DNA from: Streptomyces sp. LaPpAH-108
Lineage (GTDB): Bacteria; Actinomycetota; Actinomycetes; Streptomycetales; Streptomycetaceae
DNA length: 64,000 nucleotides
Reading direction: 5' to 3'
NCBI RefSeq assembly: GCF_000373625.1
Contig: NZ_KB891988.1
Location: forward strand, 532,053 to 596,052
Shown here: one piece after another, positions 8,303 to 15,315 of the stretch
How the letters are laid out: each line of letters starts with the position of its first letter
Position numbering within the stretch: the stretch's first letter is position 1
Program-made: the position numbers and the translations under genes
The notes under the pieces: model-generated
The model's database searches: none
Told to the model about the DNA's origin: nothing
The model's input: the letters and a program-made list of their open reading frames with translations, nothing else

Positions 8303-8716
8303 TCAGTACCAGCCGTGGGTCTGCCAGAAGTTCCAGGCCTGAACCGGGCTGCCGTAGCGCGAGTTCATGTAGTCGAGGCCCCACTTGATCTGGGTGGCCG
8401 GGTTGGTCTTCCAGTCGGAACCGGCGGAAGACATCTTGGAGGCGGGCAGGGCCTGGACCAGACCGTAGGCACCGGAGGAGCTGTTGGTGGCCGAGGGGTT
8501 CCAGCCGCTCTCGTGCGACACGATCTTGTTGAAGGCGGCGTACTGCGCCGAGTTCGGGATCATCTGGTGCGCGATCGACTGGGCCGAGGAGGACGAGGTC
8601 GTCGCGGCCTGGGCGGGCGCGGTGCCGAGCGCGATGCCGGCGGTGGCGGCGGCCAGGGCGGCGACGGTGACGGCCTTCTTCGGGGTGGCGACGCGGCGGA
8701 TGAACGAGAAAGACAT
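8303..8716 (-). CDS. Secreted transglycosylase (SLT-type lysozyme-like domain)
   Basis: This 137-residue protein starts with a cleavable signal peptide (KKAVTVAALAAATAGIALG, then APAQAA). A compact lytic transglycosylase domain follows. The catalytic glutamate lies in SHESGWNPSA, followed by SSSGAYGLVQALPASKM, the usual 'GxxGLxQ' continuation, and it ends THGWY. It should cleave peptidoglycan glycan strands outside the cell. The ATG at 8716 has AAGGA at good spacing; the in-frame extension to 8851 is not needed. The gene has a leader of more than 250 bases, so it may be controlled at RNA level (see the leader entry). Tandem hairpins follow the stop. Confidence 0.88.
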   Translation of the reverse strand: MSFSFIRRVATPKKAVTVAALAAATAGIALGTAPAQAATTSSSSAQSIAHQMIPNSAQYAAFNKIVSHESGWNPSATNSSSGAYGLVQALPASKMSSAGSDWKTNPATQIKWGLDYMNSRYGSPVQAWNFWQTHGWY

Positions 8717-9081
8717 GAAAATCCTTTTGCTTGGGTACAGGGCGGCGCCTCGTACGTCCCGGCCGCGCTCCGCGCTGCAACGCGCTTCACCCGCCGGCCG
8801 CATACGTCGGCGCCGCGGCCTGTGAGGGCTCGTGGCGCCTGGCGACGTCATCCAGAGAAACAGGATTCCGGGATGTCCGCAATGACCCCTTTTACTAGTG
8901 GTGGCCGGACCGTTGGCGTCGGCCGACTGTGTGACCGGCGTCTCAAATCGCAGGTCATGAGGGGTGCAAATATGGATGTATCGGACATTTAAGTCTACGA
9001 AGCCGCCTCGTAGGTGACGTGCGTCATGTGGGGTGCTTCACCGGGCGACCACCTCGGCGCCGACCCTCCGGATACGGCCTC
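8717..9081 (-). promoter_or_regulatory. Long untranslated leader of the transglycosylase gene, possible riboswitch
   Basis: These 365 bases hold no gene. On the minus strand the half nearest the transglycosylase is rich in pairable GC segments and contains ACGAGCCCTCACAGG and GGCGGGTGAAGCGC. Those words recall parts of the c-di-AMP (ydaO) riboswitch that often precedes actinobacterial cell-wall hydrolases. Other core words of that class, such as TAATCC, are missing, so I do not assign it. Confidence 0.25.
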
Positions 9082-9957
9082 TCACGCTCCGGGCGCGTCG
9101 AATGTGACCGCCGTCTCGAAGGCGGCCCGCCGCGTGGCCCGGCGCAGCGCGCGCAGCACCGCAGGGCCGAGGGCCACGGTGAGAACGACCGTGCAGACCG
9201 CCCGGCCCAGGTCCCAGCCCATGGAGGTGGCCAGGCAGTAGGCGAGGAAACGGGCCAGGTTGGCGGGCACGGAGGCGTGCGGATCGAAGGCGATGTCCGA
9301 GGCCATGGTGCCCATGAACGGCCAGCCGGCCAGGTTCATCACCGTGCCGTAGGCGAACGCGGCGACGAAGCCGTAGCCGCCCAGAAGCAGCAGCTCGGCC
9401 CGGCCGCGCAGCCGGGAGCGGCCCGGCAGCAGGCCCGCGCCCATCGCGAACCAGCCCATCGCCAGCATCTGGAACGGCATCCACGGCCCGACCCCGCCGG
9501 TCAGCAGCGCGGAGGCGAACATCGTCACCGAGCCGAGCACGAAGCCGAAGCCGGGACCGAGGACGCGTCCGCTGAGCACCAGCAGGAAGAACATCGGCTC
9601 GATGCCCGCCGTACCCGCGCCGATCGGCCGCAGCGCCGCGCCCGTCGCCGCGAGCACGCCCAGCATCGCGACCGCCTTCGGGCCGAGGCCCGACTCGGAG
9701 ATCGTCGCCGCCACCACCGCGACCAGCAGCACCAGCAGCCCCGCGAACAGCCAGGGCGCGTCCTCGGCGTGCGCGCTCAGCTGCGAGGCGGGCGGCGCGA
9801 GGAAGGGCCAGCCGAAGGCGACGATGCCTACGGCGCTGACGAGCAGGAGCGCGGCGAGGGAGCGGGGTCCTAGGCGGACGGCGTGGGTGGGGCGGGCCGG
9901 GGCGGGGGCCGGGGGCCGGGCTGCCGTGGTGGTCGGCGGAGCGGGAGTCGGTGTCAT
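9082..9957 (-). CDS. ECF transporter S component (substrate-binding membrane subunit), probably for cobalamin
   Basis: The 291-residue protein has a disordered Pro/Ala-rich N-terminus (to about 30) and then about seven hydrophobic segments. These include SLAALLLVSAVGIVAFGWPF, PMFFLLVLSGRVLGPGFGF and LLLLGGYGFVAAFAYG. The ARPIGAG-like and FLLGSVTMF-like loops are typical of ECF S units. Its ATG overlaps the stop of the ATPase (ATGA), so T, A and S subunits form one coupled operon. The operon sits behind a cobalamin riboswitch, so the substrate is most likely cobalamin or a corrinoid (inference from regulation). It is the last gene of the operon. Confidence 0.8.
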   Translation of the reverse strand: MTPTPAPPTTTAARPPAPAPARPTHAVRLGPRSLAALLLVSAVGIVAFGWPFLAPPASQLSAHAEDAPWLFAGLLVLLVAVVAATISESGLGPKAVAMLGVLAATGAALRPIGAGTAGIEPMFFLLVLSGRVLGPGFGFVLGSVTMFASALLTGGVGPWMPFQMLAMGWFAMGAGLLPGRSRLRGRAELLLLGGYGFVAAFAYGTVMNLAGWPFMGTMASDIAFDPHASVPANLARFLAYCLATSMGWDLGRAVCTVVLTVALGPAVLRALRRATRRAAFETAVTFDAPGA

Positions 9958-11903
9958 GCCAGGGCCCTCCTGACCTCGGCGACCGTCAGCCAGGGCTGGG
10001 GGGCCAGGATCTTGGTGACCTGGGGGGCGAAGGAGGGGGAGGAGACCACGATCTCCGCCGTGGGGCCGTCCGCGATGACCTCGCCGTCGGCCAGCAGGAC
10101 CACCCGGTGCGCGATCTCGGCGGCCAGCTCCACGTCGTGCGTCGCCAGCACGATCGCGTGCCCCTCGGCCGCCAGGCCGCGCAGGACGGTGACCAGGCGG
10201 GCCTTCGCCGCGTAGTCCAGACCGCGCGTCGGCTCGTCCAGCAGGAGCAGCGGCGGGCGCGCGGTCAGTACGACGGCCAGCGCGAGCGCGAGGCGCTGGC
10301 CCTCGGAGAGGTCGCGCGGGTGGGTGTCGTCCGTGATGCCCGGCAGCAGCCCGGACACCAGCGCCCGGCAGGTCCCCGGCTCCGCACCCGCGTCCCGGTC
10401 GGCGGCGGCGCACTCGGCGGCCACCGTGTCGGCGTACAGCAGATCGCGCGGCTCCTGCGGGACGAGACCGACCTTCTGTACGAGTTCCCGTGGCGTGATC
10501 CGGTGCGGTACGGCCCCGCCGACCCGCACCGAGCCCGCCGTGGGCTCCACCAGCCCGACCAGGGAGCCGAGCAGCGTCGACTTCCCGGCGCCGTTGCGCC
10601 CCATGAGCGCGACGGTCTCGCCGGGGCGGACGGTGAGGTCCACACCGGCCAGGGCGCGTATCCGCCCGCGCCGGACACCGAGGTCGCGCACCTCGGCGAC
10701 CTGGGGGGTGGCGGGGGAGCCGTCGGTACGCCGGAGGGGGCGGCGGAAGAAGGGGAGCGCACGGGCGCTCACCGGCCGGGGGCGGGCGGTGGCCCGCCCG
10801 GTGGGCCGCTCGATGGACCGGGAGGGGAGGGCAGCGGCTGCCCCGCCCGGCCGGCCTTCGGCGACGGACGCCGGGGCGCTCGACGGGGCATCGGAACCGG
10901 TGGGCGTCGGCGCGTCCGGCCCGTCCGCTCCGGTGGGTGTCGGCTCGTTCGTACGGGTGGGTGTCGCCCTGTCCGCTCCGGTGGGTGCCGACCCGACCGC
11001 TCCGGCTGACGCCGAGTTGCCCGCTCCGGCGGATGCCGACTCGTCCACTCCGGCGGGTGCCGCCCTGTCCGCTCCGGCCGACGCCACCCCCGCCAGTCGT
11101 TCCCGCAGTGCCGGAGCCCTGCGGCGGGCATCTCGCACGGTCAGGGGCAGTGGGGACCAGTCCGCCAGGCGGCCCAGTTCCACCACCGGGGGATAGACCG
11201 GGGAGACGGCCATGATCTCGGCCGGGGTGCCCGTGAGTGGGGGCTCGCCCGGGGCGGGGAGGAGGACGACGCGGTCGGCGTACTGGATCACGCGTTCCAG
11301 GCGGTGTTCCGCGAGCAGGACCGTCGTGCCGAGGTCGTGGACCAGGCGCTGGAGGACGGCCAGGACCTCCTCGGCGGCGGCCGGGTCGAGCGCCGAGGTC
11401 GGCTCGTCCAGGACGAGCACCTGAGGGTGCGGGGTCAGCACCGAGCCGATGGCGACCCGCTGGCGCTGGCCCCCGGAGAGCGTGGCGATGGGACGGTCGC
11501 GCAGATCGGCCAGGCCAAGGAGGTCCAGCGTCTCCTCCACCCGGCGCCGCATGACCTCGGGGGCGAGGCCCAACGACTCCATGCCGTAGGCGAGTTCGTC
11601 CTCCACCGTGTCCGTCACGAAGTGCGCGAGCGGGTCCTGCCCCACCGTGCCCACCACGTCGGCCAGTTCGCGCGGCCGATGGGTGCGGGTGTCCCGGCCC
11701 GCGACCGTGACCCGGCCGCTCAGCGTGCCCCCGGTGAAGTGCGGCACCAGACCGCACACCGCGTTCAGCACGGTCGACTTGCCCACCCCCGACGGGCCGA
11801 CGAGCAGCACGAGTTCGCCCTCGGGCACCTCGAAGTCCACGTCCCGTACGGTCGGTTCGGCCGCGCCCTCGTAGGTGACGGCGACCTTCTCGAAGCGGAT
11901 CAC
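9954..11903 (-). CDS. ECF transporter ATPase with two fused ABC domains
   Basis: The 649-residue protein joins two ABC ATPase domains that are separate EcfA/EcfA' subunits in many bacteria. The first (about 1-240) has P-loop GPSGVGKST, signature LSGGQRQR and Walker B VLVLDEPTSALD. The second (about 420-649) has GRNGAGKST, a modified signature LSEGQRLA and LLLLDEPTRGLD. A linker of about 130 residues rich in Ala, Ser, Pro and Thr lies between them and is encoded by 24-bp tandem repeats at 10923-11090. The GTG start at 11903 overlaps the stop of the T subunit (GTGA). It powers uptake by the adjacent T and S subunits. Confidence 0.92.
   Translation of the reverse strand: MIRFEKVAVTYEGAAEPTVRDVDFEVPEGELVLLVGPSGVGKSTVLNAVCGLVPHFTGGTLSGRVTVAGRDTRTHRPRELADVVGTVGQDPLAHFVTDTVEDELAYGMESLGLAPEVMRRRVEETLDLLGLADLRDRPIATLSGGQRQRVAIGSVLTPHPQVLVLDEPTSALDPAAAEEVLAVLQRLVHDLGTTVLLAEHRLERVIQYADRVVLLPAPGEPPLTGTPAEIMAVSPVYPPVVELGRLADWSPLPLTVRDARRRAPALRERLAGVASAGADRAAPAGVDESASAGAGNSASAGAVGSAPTGADRATPTRTNEPTPTGADGPDAPTPTGSDAPSSAPASVAEGRPGGAAAALPSRSIERPTGRATARPRPVSARALPFFRRPLRRTDGSPATPQVAEVRDLGVRRGRIRALAGVDLTVRPGETVALMGRNGAGKSTLLGSLVGLVEPTAGSVRVGGAVPHRITPRELVQKVGLVPQEPRDLLYADTVAAECAAADRDAGAEPGTCRALVSGLLPGITDDTHPRDLSEGQRLALALAVVLTARPPLLLLDEPTRGLDYAAKARLVTVLRGLAAEGHAIVLATHDVELAAEIAHRVVLLADGEVIADGPTAEIVVSSPSFAPQVTKILAPQPWLTVAEVRRALA
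10923..11090. repeat. Seven 24-bp tandem repeats inside the ECF ATPase linker
   Basis: Units begin at 10923, 10947, 10971, 10995, 11019, 11043 and 11067, each a variant of GTCCGCTCCGGTGGGTGCCG plus four bases. They encode eight-residue repeats on the minus strand such as AGADRAAP and AGVDESAS. Because 24 is a multiple of three, copy-number change alters linker length without breaking the frame. Confidence 0.85.
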
Positions 11904-12979
11904 GCGCGCTCCCTGGGTTCCTGGGGGACGACGAAGGCGGGCAGCAGCGCGAGCAGCACCGAGGCGGCGGGCCACAGCGGCAGCGCGGGCGCGGCGAGCG
12001 GGACGACACCCGGGTTCAGCGCGTCCGGCTCGCGCGCGGCGGCCAGGGTGAGCAGCGCGGCGACCGCTGCCCCCGAGCCCGCGACCAGCCACGCCCGTAC
12101 ACCCCACGGCGCCGGACGGTACCGGGTGCGCGGCGACCGCCGCCCGCCGAGCCGCAGCCCGGCCAGCGCGGCGGCGGCCCCGGCGAACAGCACGGGCAGC
12201 CCGTAGGTGCCGCCCTCGGCGGTGAGCAGGCCGTACGTCCCCGCGCACACGCCCAGCAGCCCGCCGAGGGTGAGCGCGGCCGTCGTACGCCGTACCCGCG
12301 CGGGCACCTCGGCCGTGCGGCCGAAGCCGCGCGCGTCCATCGCGGCGGCCAGTGCGACCGAGCGCTCCAACGCGCCCTCCAGGACCGGCAGTCCGACCTG
12401 GAGCAGCCCCCGCACACCCCGGTCCGGGCGCCCGCGCAACCGCCGGGCCGCGCGCAACCGCCGTACGTCCGCGATGAGATGGGGCGCGAAGGTGAGCGCG
12501 ACGACCACGGCGACGCCCGCCTCGTACAGCGCGCCCGGCAGCGACTTCAGCAAACGGGCCGGGCTGGACAGGGCGTTGGCCGCGCCGACGCAGATCAGCA
12601 GGGCGGCCAGTTTCAGGCCGTTGTACGCCGAGAAGAGCAGCGCCTCGGCCGTGACCGGGCCGCCGAGCCGGATGCCCTGCGCCCAGTCGGGCAACGGGAG
12701 TTCGGGCAGCGTGAACAGCACATGCGTACCCGGGACGGGCGAGCCGAGGAGGACCGTGAAGGCGAGGCGTACGCACAGCACGGCGACGGCCAGCTTGGCG
12801 AAGGCCGCGTAGGAGCGGGCCCAGGGCGCGGCGGAGCGGTGGGTGGCCACCACATAGCCGGACGCGGCGACGAGCAGGGCCAGCAGCAGCGGGTTGGTGG
12901 TGCGGGTGGCGGCGGTGCCGAGCCCGAGCGCCCACAACCACCAGGCACCGGGATGGAGTTGAGGGGACCGCTCAGGCAT
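11900..12979 (-). CDS. ECF transporter T component (CbiQ-like transmembrane protein)
   Basis: The 359-residue membrane protein has a first hydrophobic block TNPLLLALLVAASGYVVATH and the characteristic coupling motif AMDARGFGR (the A-R-G signature of EcfT proteins) near residue 216. Additional C-terminal membrane segments make it longer than a minimal EcfT. It should couple ATP hydrolysis to the S unit. Its ATG at 12979 overlaps the end of the preceding gene by 8 bp, and its stop overlaps the ATPase start (GTGA). It is part of the B12-riboswitch operon. Confidence 0.9.
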   Translation of the reverse strand: MPERSPQLHPGAWWLWALGLGTAATRTTNPLLLALLVAASGYVVATHRSAAPWARSYAAFAKLAVAVLCVRLAFTVLLGSPVPGTHVLFTLPELPLPDWAQGIRLGGPVTAEALLFSAYNGLKLAALLICVGAANALSSPARLLKSLPGALYEAGVAVVVALTFAPHLIADVRRLRAARRLRGRPDRGVRGLLQVGLPVLEGALERSVALAAAMDARGFGRTAEVPARVRRTTAALTLGGLLGVCAGTYGLLTAEGGTYGLPVLFAGAAAALAGLRLGGRRSPRTRYRPAPWGVRAWLVAGSGAAVAALLTLAAAREPDALNPGVVPLAAPALPLWPAASVLLALLPAFVVPQEPRERA

Positions 12980-13619
12980 TCCGGCGCCGCCGGGCCTGCC
13001 ACACCGCCGCCCCGGCGAGGACGGCGATCACGCCCGCGCCGACGGGCAGCCCGAGGGAGGGACCGCCGGAGTCCTTCGCCGCGGGCTTGTCCCGCTGCTC
13101 GGCCGTCTTGCCGCCCGCCGTGATCTGCTCCCCGCAACCCCGGTGCGGATAACCGGAGATGGCGCACAGCAGCGCGTTGGTGTCGTAGCGCAGCGGCTTG
13201 GCGACCTGGGCCAGGGCCTCGGCGGTGGTTGCGTCGGGGGCGACGCGGACGCAGGCCGTACGGACCGGCGGCGGCTTCTCGCCCGAGGGCGCGTCGGCCG
13301 GGGTGCCGAAGTCGATGACGAGCGCGACCCGCTTGGTGCCCTGCTTCGCGGGCGTACGGGCGCAGAGGGTGGCGAAGTCCGCCGTGCCGCGCGGACGGGT
13401 CGCGTCCGCGGAGTCCTCGCTGACCGCGAACCGGAAGCCCTGCACGTCGCCGTCCTCGGGACGGGTCGTCGAGGGCCCCTGGCTCGCGTACGTCCAGTGG
13501 CCGCCGGAGCGGTCCCAGAAGGACCAGTACCGGTAGCCGGTGGCGTGGGCCTGGGCGGCCCCGGCCACGAGGAGCAGGGCCGCGACCAGGAGCGTCGCGG
13601 CACGGCGGACGACGGTCAC
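12972..13619 (-). CDS. Secreted/anchored small beta-type protein of the B12 operon (SCO2322-like), possibly transcobalamin beta-domain-like
   Basis: The 215-residue protein begins with a signal peptide (RRAATLLVAALLLVAGAAQA). It has a mature part of about 150 residues and ends with a C-terminal membrane helix (GAGVIAVLAGAAVW) plus an RRRR tail, so it is probably displayed on the membrane. Aromatic-rich motifs are YRYWSFWDRSGGHWTYASQG (about 29-48) and, later, VALVIDFG and LLCAISGYPHRGCG. These recall elements of transcobalamin beta-domain (DUF4430-like) proteins, seemingly in a different order. The GTG start overlaps the stop of the toroid gene (GTGA). Together with that gene it may form the extracellular cobalamin-binding part (inference). 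Confidence 0.65.
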   Translation of the reverse strand: MTVVRRAATLLVAALLLVAGAAQAHATGYRYWSFWDRSGGHWTYASQGPSTTRPEDGDVQGFRFAVSEDSADATRPRGTADFATLCARTPAKQGTKRVALVIDFGTPADAPSGEKPPPVRTACVRVAPDATTAEALAQVAKPLRYDTNALLCAISGYPHRGCGEQITAGGKTAEQRDKPAAKDSGGPSLGLPVGAGVIAVLAGAAVWQARRRRNA

Positions 13620-14830
13620 GTCCGGTTCTTCTTCCGGCCGCTGGCCAGGAAACCGGCGCCGATGCCCGCGAAGAGGCAGGACCCGACGAACCACCACACC
13701 TGGTGGTTCGACTTCTTCTCCTCGGCCTTGTGCGCGGCGGCCTTCTTCTCCTGCTCGGGCGCCGGGCCCAGCTTGTCCAGCGCCTGGACCAGGTTGGTGC
13801 CGCCGAATTCCTTCGGGTTCTCGCCGAGCGCGTGCGCGGCCAGGATCAGCTGGGCGTAGGCGGCGGGCCCACTCTGCCGAGCCCACGGACCGGCGTTCTT
13901 CTCCAGCCAGGCGTACGGCTTCTTCGCCTGCGCGCCCCAGCCGTCGGCGGCGAGCGCGACCACCGTGTCGGCGGTGTTGCCGAAGTCCGGCTGGTCCTTG
14001 GCGCCGGGCATCGCCGACATCAGGTGACCGCTCTTGGCGACGGCACCGAAGAGGTAGGCGGCGGCGTTGTCGGCCAGGCGGCCGGGGGTGGCCTTGCCGG
14101 AGTCCGTGCAGGCGGGGGCCTTGGCGCGGGGCTCGGCGGGCTCGACCACGAAGTTCTTGCCGAGGGCGCCGAGCACCGCGGCGGCGGTGGCGTCCGCGTT
14201 GGCGGCGAGCCTGCCCTTCTTGTCCGGCTGGTAGGCGAAGGCGCCACCGCCGTCCTTCGCGCACGGGATCGCCAGGGCGGCCAGCGCCTCGGCCGGGGCC
14301 TTGCCCTTGGCGTGCTGCTTGGCCGGGTCCAGACCGACGGCGGTCAGCGCGCCGACGACCACGGAGGTGGAGTTGGCGTCGCTCGGGGAGCCGGGGGAGT
14401 AGCCCCAGCCGCCGTCCTTGTTCTGCTGCGCCTTCAGCCAGCGCACGGCCGAGCCGGTCTCGGCGCGGTGGCCGCCGAGCGCGGCGAGCGCCTGGACGGC
14501 GGCGGCGGTGCTGTTGGTGTCGGGCTGCGCGCCCTTGCCGCCGCACGGCTTGGCGGTGTCGGCGCGGAAGGCCGCGAAACCGCCGTCGGCGCACTGCTGG
14601 CCGGTCAGCCACTTCACCGCGGCGGCGGCAGGGCGCTCACCGACGGTGTGCTGGGCGAGCAGGGCCAGCGACTGGCGCCAGACGCCGTCGTAGGTGGGGT
14701 CGCCCTTGCCGAACAGCCCGGCCGGGACCGTCGCCTTCGGGGACGGGGACGCATCGGCGGCCGTGGCGGGCGCGGCTGCGGCCAGCACGCCTATCGCGGC
14801 GAGAGCCGCGGCACTGCGGCGGACGTTCAT
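13616..14830 (-). CDS. Secreted prenyltransferase/squalene-oxidase-repeat (alpha/alpha-toroid) protein, first gene of the B12 operon
   Basis: The 404-residue protein has a signal peptide (RRSAAALAAIGVLAAAAPATAA), then repeated helical-hairpin units with the toroid signature: AVKWLTGQQCADGGFAAF, AVRWLKAQQNKDGGWGYS, NSTSVVVGALTAVG, NTADTVVALAADGWG. A C-terminal helix (VWWFVGSCLFAGIGAGFL) with a basic tail should anchor it on the outside of the membrane. It lacks the DxDD or metal-site residues expected of a terpene cyclase or prenyltransferase, so a binding role is likely. The vertebrate cobalamin carriers use the same alpha/alpha fold. It lies 118 nt after the cobalamin riboswitch. Confidence 0.8.
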   Translation of the reverse strand: MNVRRSAAALAAIGVLAAAAPATAADASPSPKATVPAGLFGKGDPTYDGVWRQSLALLAQHTVGERPAAAAVKWLTGQQCADGGFAAFRADTAKPCGGKGAQPDTNSTAAAVQALAALGGHRAETGSAVRWLKAQQNKDGGWGYSPGSPSDANSTSVVVGALTAVGLDPAKQHAKGKAPAEALAALAIPCAKDGGGAFAYQPDKKGRLAANADATAAAVLGALGKNFVVEPAEPRAKAPACTDSGKATPGRLADNAAAYLFGAVAKSGHLMSAMPGAKDQPDFGNTADTVVALAADGWGAQAKKPYAWLEKNAGPWARQSGPAAYAQLILAAHALGENPKEFGGTNLVQALDKLGPAPEQEKKAAAHKAEEKKSNHQVWWFVGSCLFAGIGAGFLASGRKKNRT

Positions 14831-14947
14831 GGTCGGCGACTGCCTCTCCTGCGGGGAAGCCGGGCAGCGCACGGGCAACCCCGGGCGGCTCGGCTCCGTA
14901 GACCTCGACGGTGCCGTGCGCGGCAGGGGCGCCGCACACGCGAGCCG

Positions 14948-15126
14948 GTCACATCCCGCAGGGGCGCTCCGGCTCACCGCCTCTGCGGGCGGCTCACGGT
15001 TGCGGGCTCAGCGCCGGAATCGCACCGGCTTCCCCCCGTACGGGTGTATGACGACCTGGCCACTTTACCGGCAGCCGACGACGCCCCGGCAGTGGCCGCC
15101 ACCACACCGGCACCCTTCCGTGACCC
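14948..15126 (-). promoter_or_regulatory. Cobalamin (B12) riboswitch
   Basis: On the minus strand the conserved core reads GCCGGTGCGATTCCGGCGCT, then GAGCCCGCAACCGTGAG (plus-strand 14994-15029), matching the B12-box core 'GGTGNNATTCCGG...CCCGCAACNGTGA'. A GGTGCC element lies upstream near 15111, and GAGCCGGAGCGCCCCTGC lies downstream near 14953-14970, where the GAGYC...CCTGC segment is expected. It precedes the toroid/SCO2322-like/ECF operon. Established behaviour of the class is to shut expression when adenosylcobalamin is plentiful. Boundaries are approximate. Confidence 0.9.
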
Positions 15127-15253
15127 TCGGTGAACAGGGCCCCGGACGCAGGTGACCGGCACCGCCCGGCCGTGGCGCGAATCACCTGGTCCACCGGTCA
15201 CGGCCGCCCTACCAGCCGGTAGATTCGGAGCTTCCTGGATGATCAGCTGAAAC

Positions 15254-15283
15254 TTGTTCCACATTGACGTCCCGTCGTAGTCT
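15254..15283 (+). promoter_or_regulatory. Possible promoter of the glycosyltransferase operon
   Basis: TTGTTC (15254-15259) and TAGTCT (15278-15283) are separated by 18 bases, upstream of the GTG start at 15316 with a GGGAGAAGGGGG ribosome site between. Hexamer matches are partial. The rest of the 15127-15253 interval shows nothing else I can name. Confidence 0.35.
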
Positions 15284-15315
15284 CGCGGGACAGCGCAGGG
15301 AGAAGGGGGCCCAGA

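Noticed and set aside
8717..9000. Firm annotation of a c-di-AMP riboswitch before the transglycosylase
   Set aside because: Only some core words are present and TAATCC-type elements are missing; kept only as a low-scored observation.
13616..14830. Calling the B12-operon toroid protein a terpene cyclase or prenyltransferase enzyme
   Set aside because: No DxDD or metal-binding residues were seen, and the protein is secreted and anchored, which does not suit those reactions.
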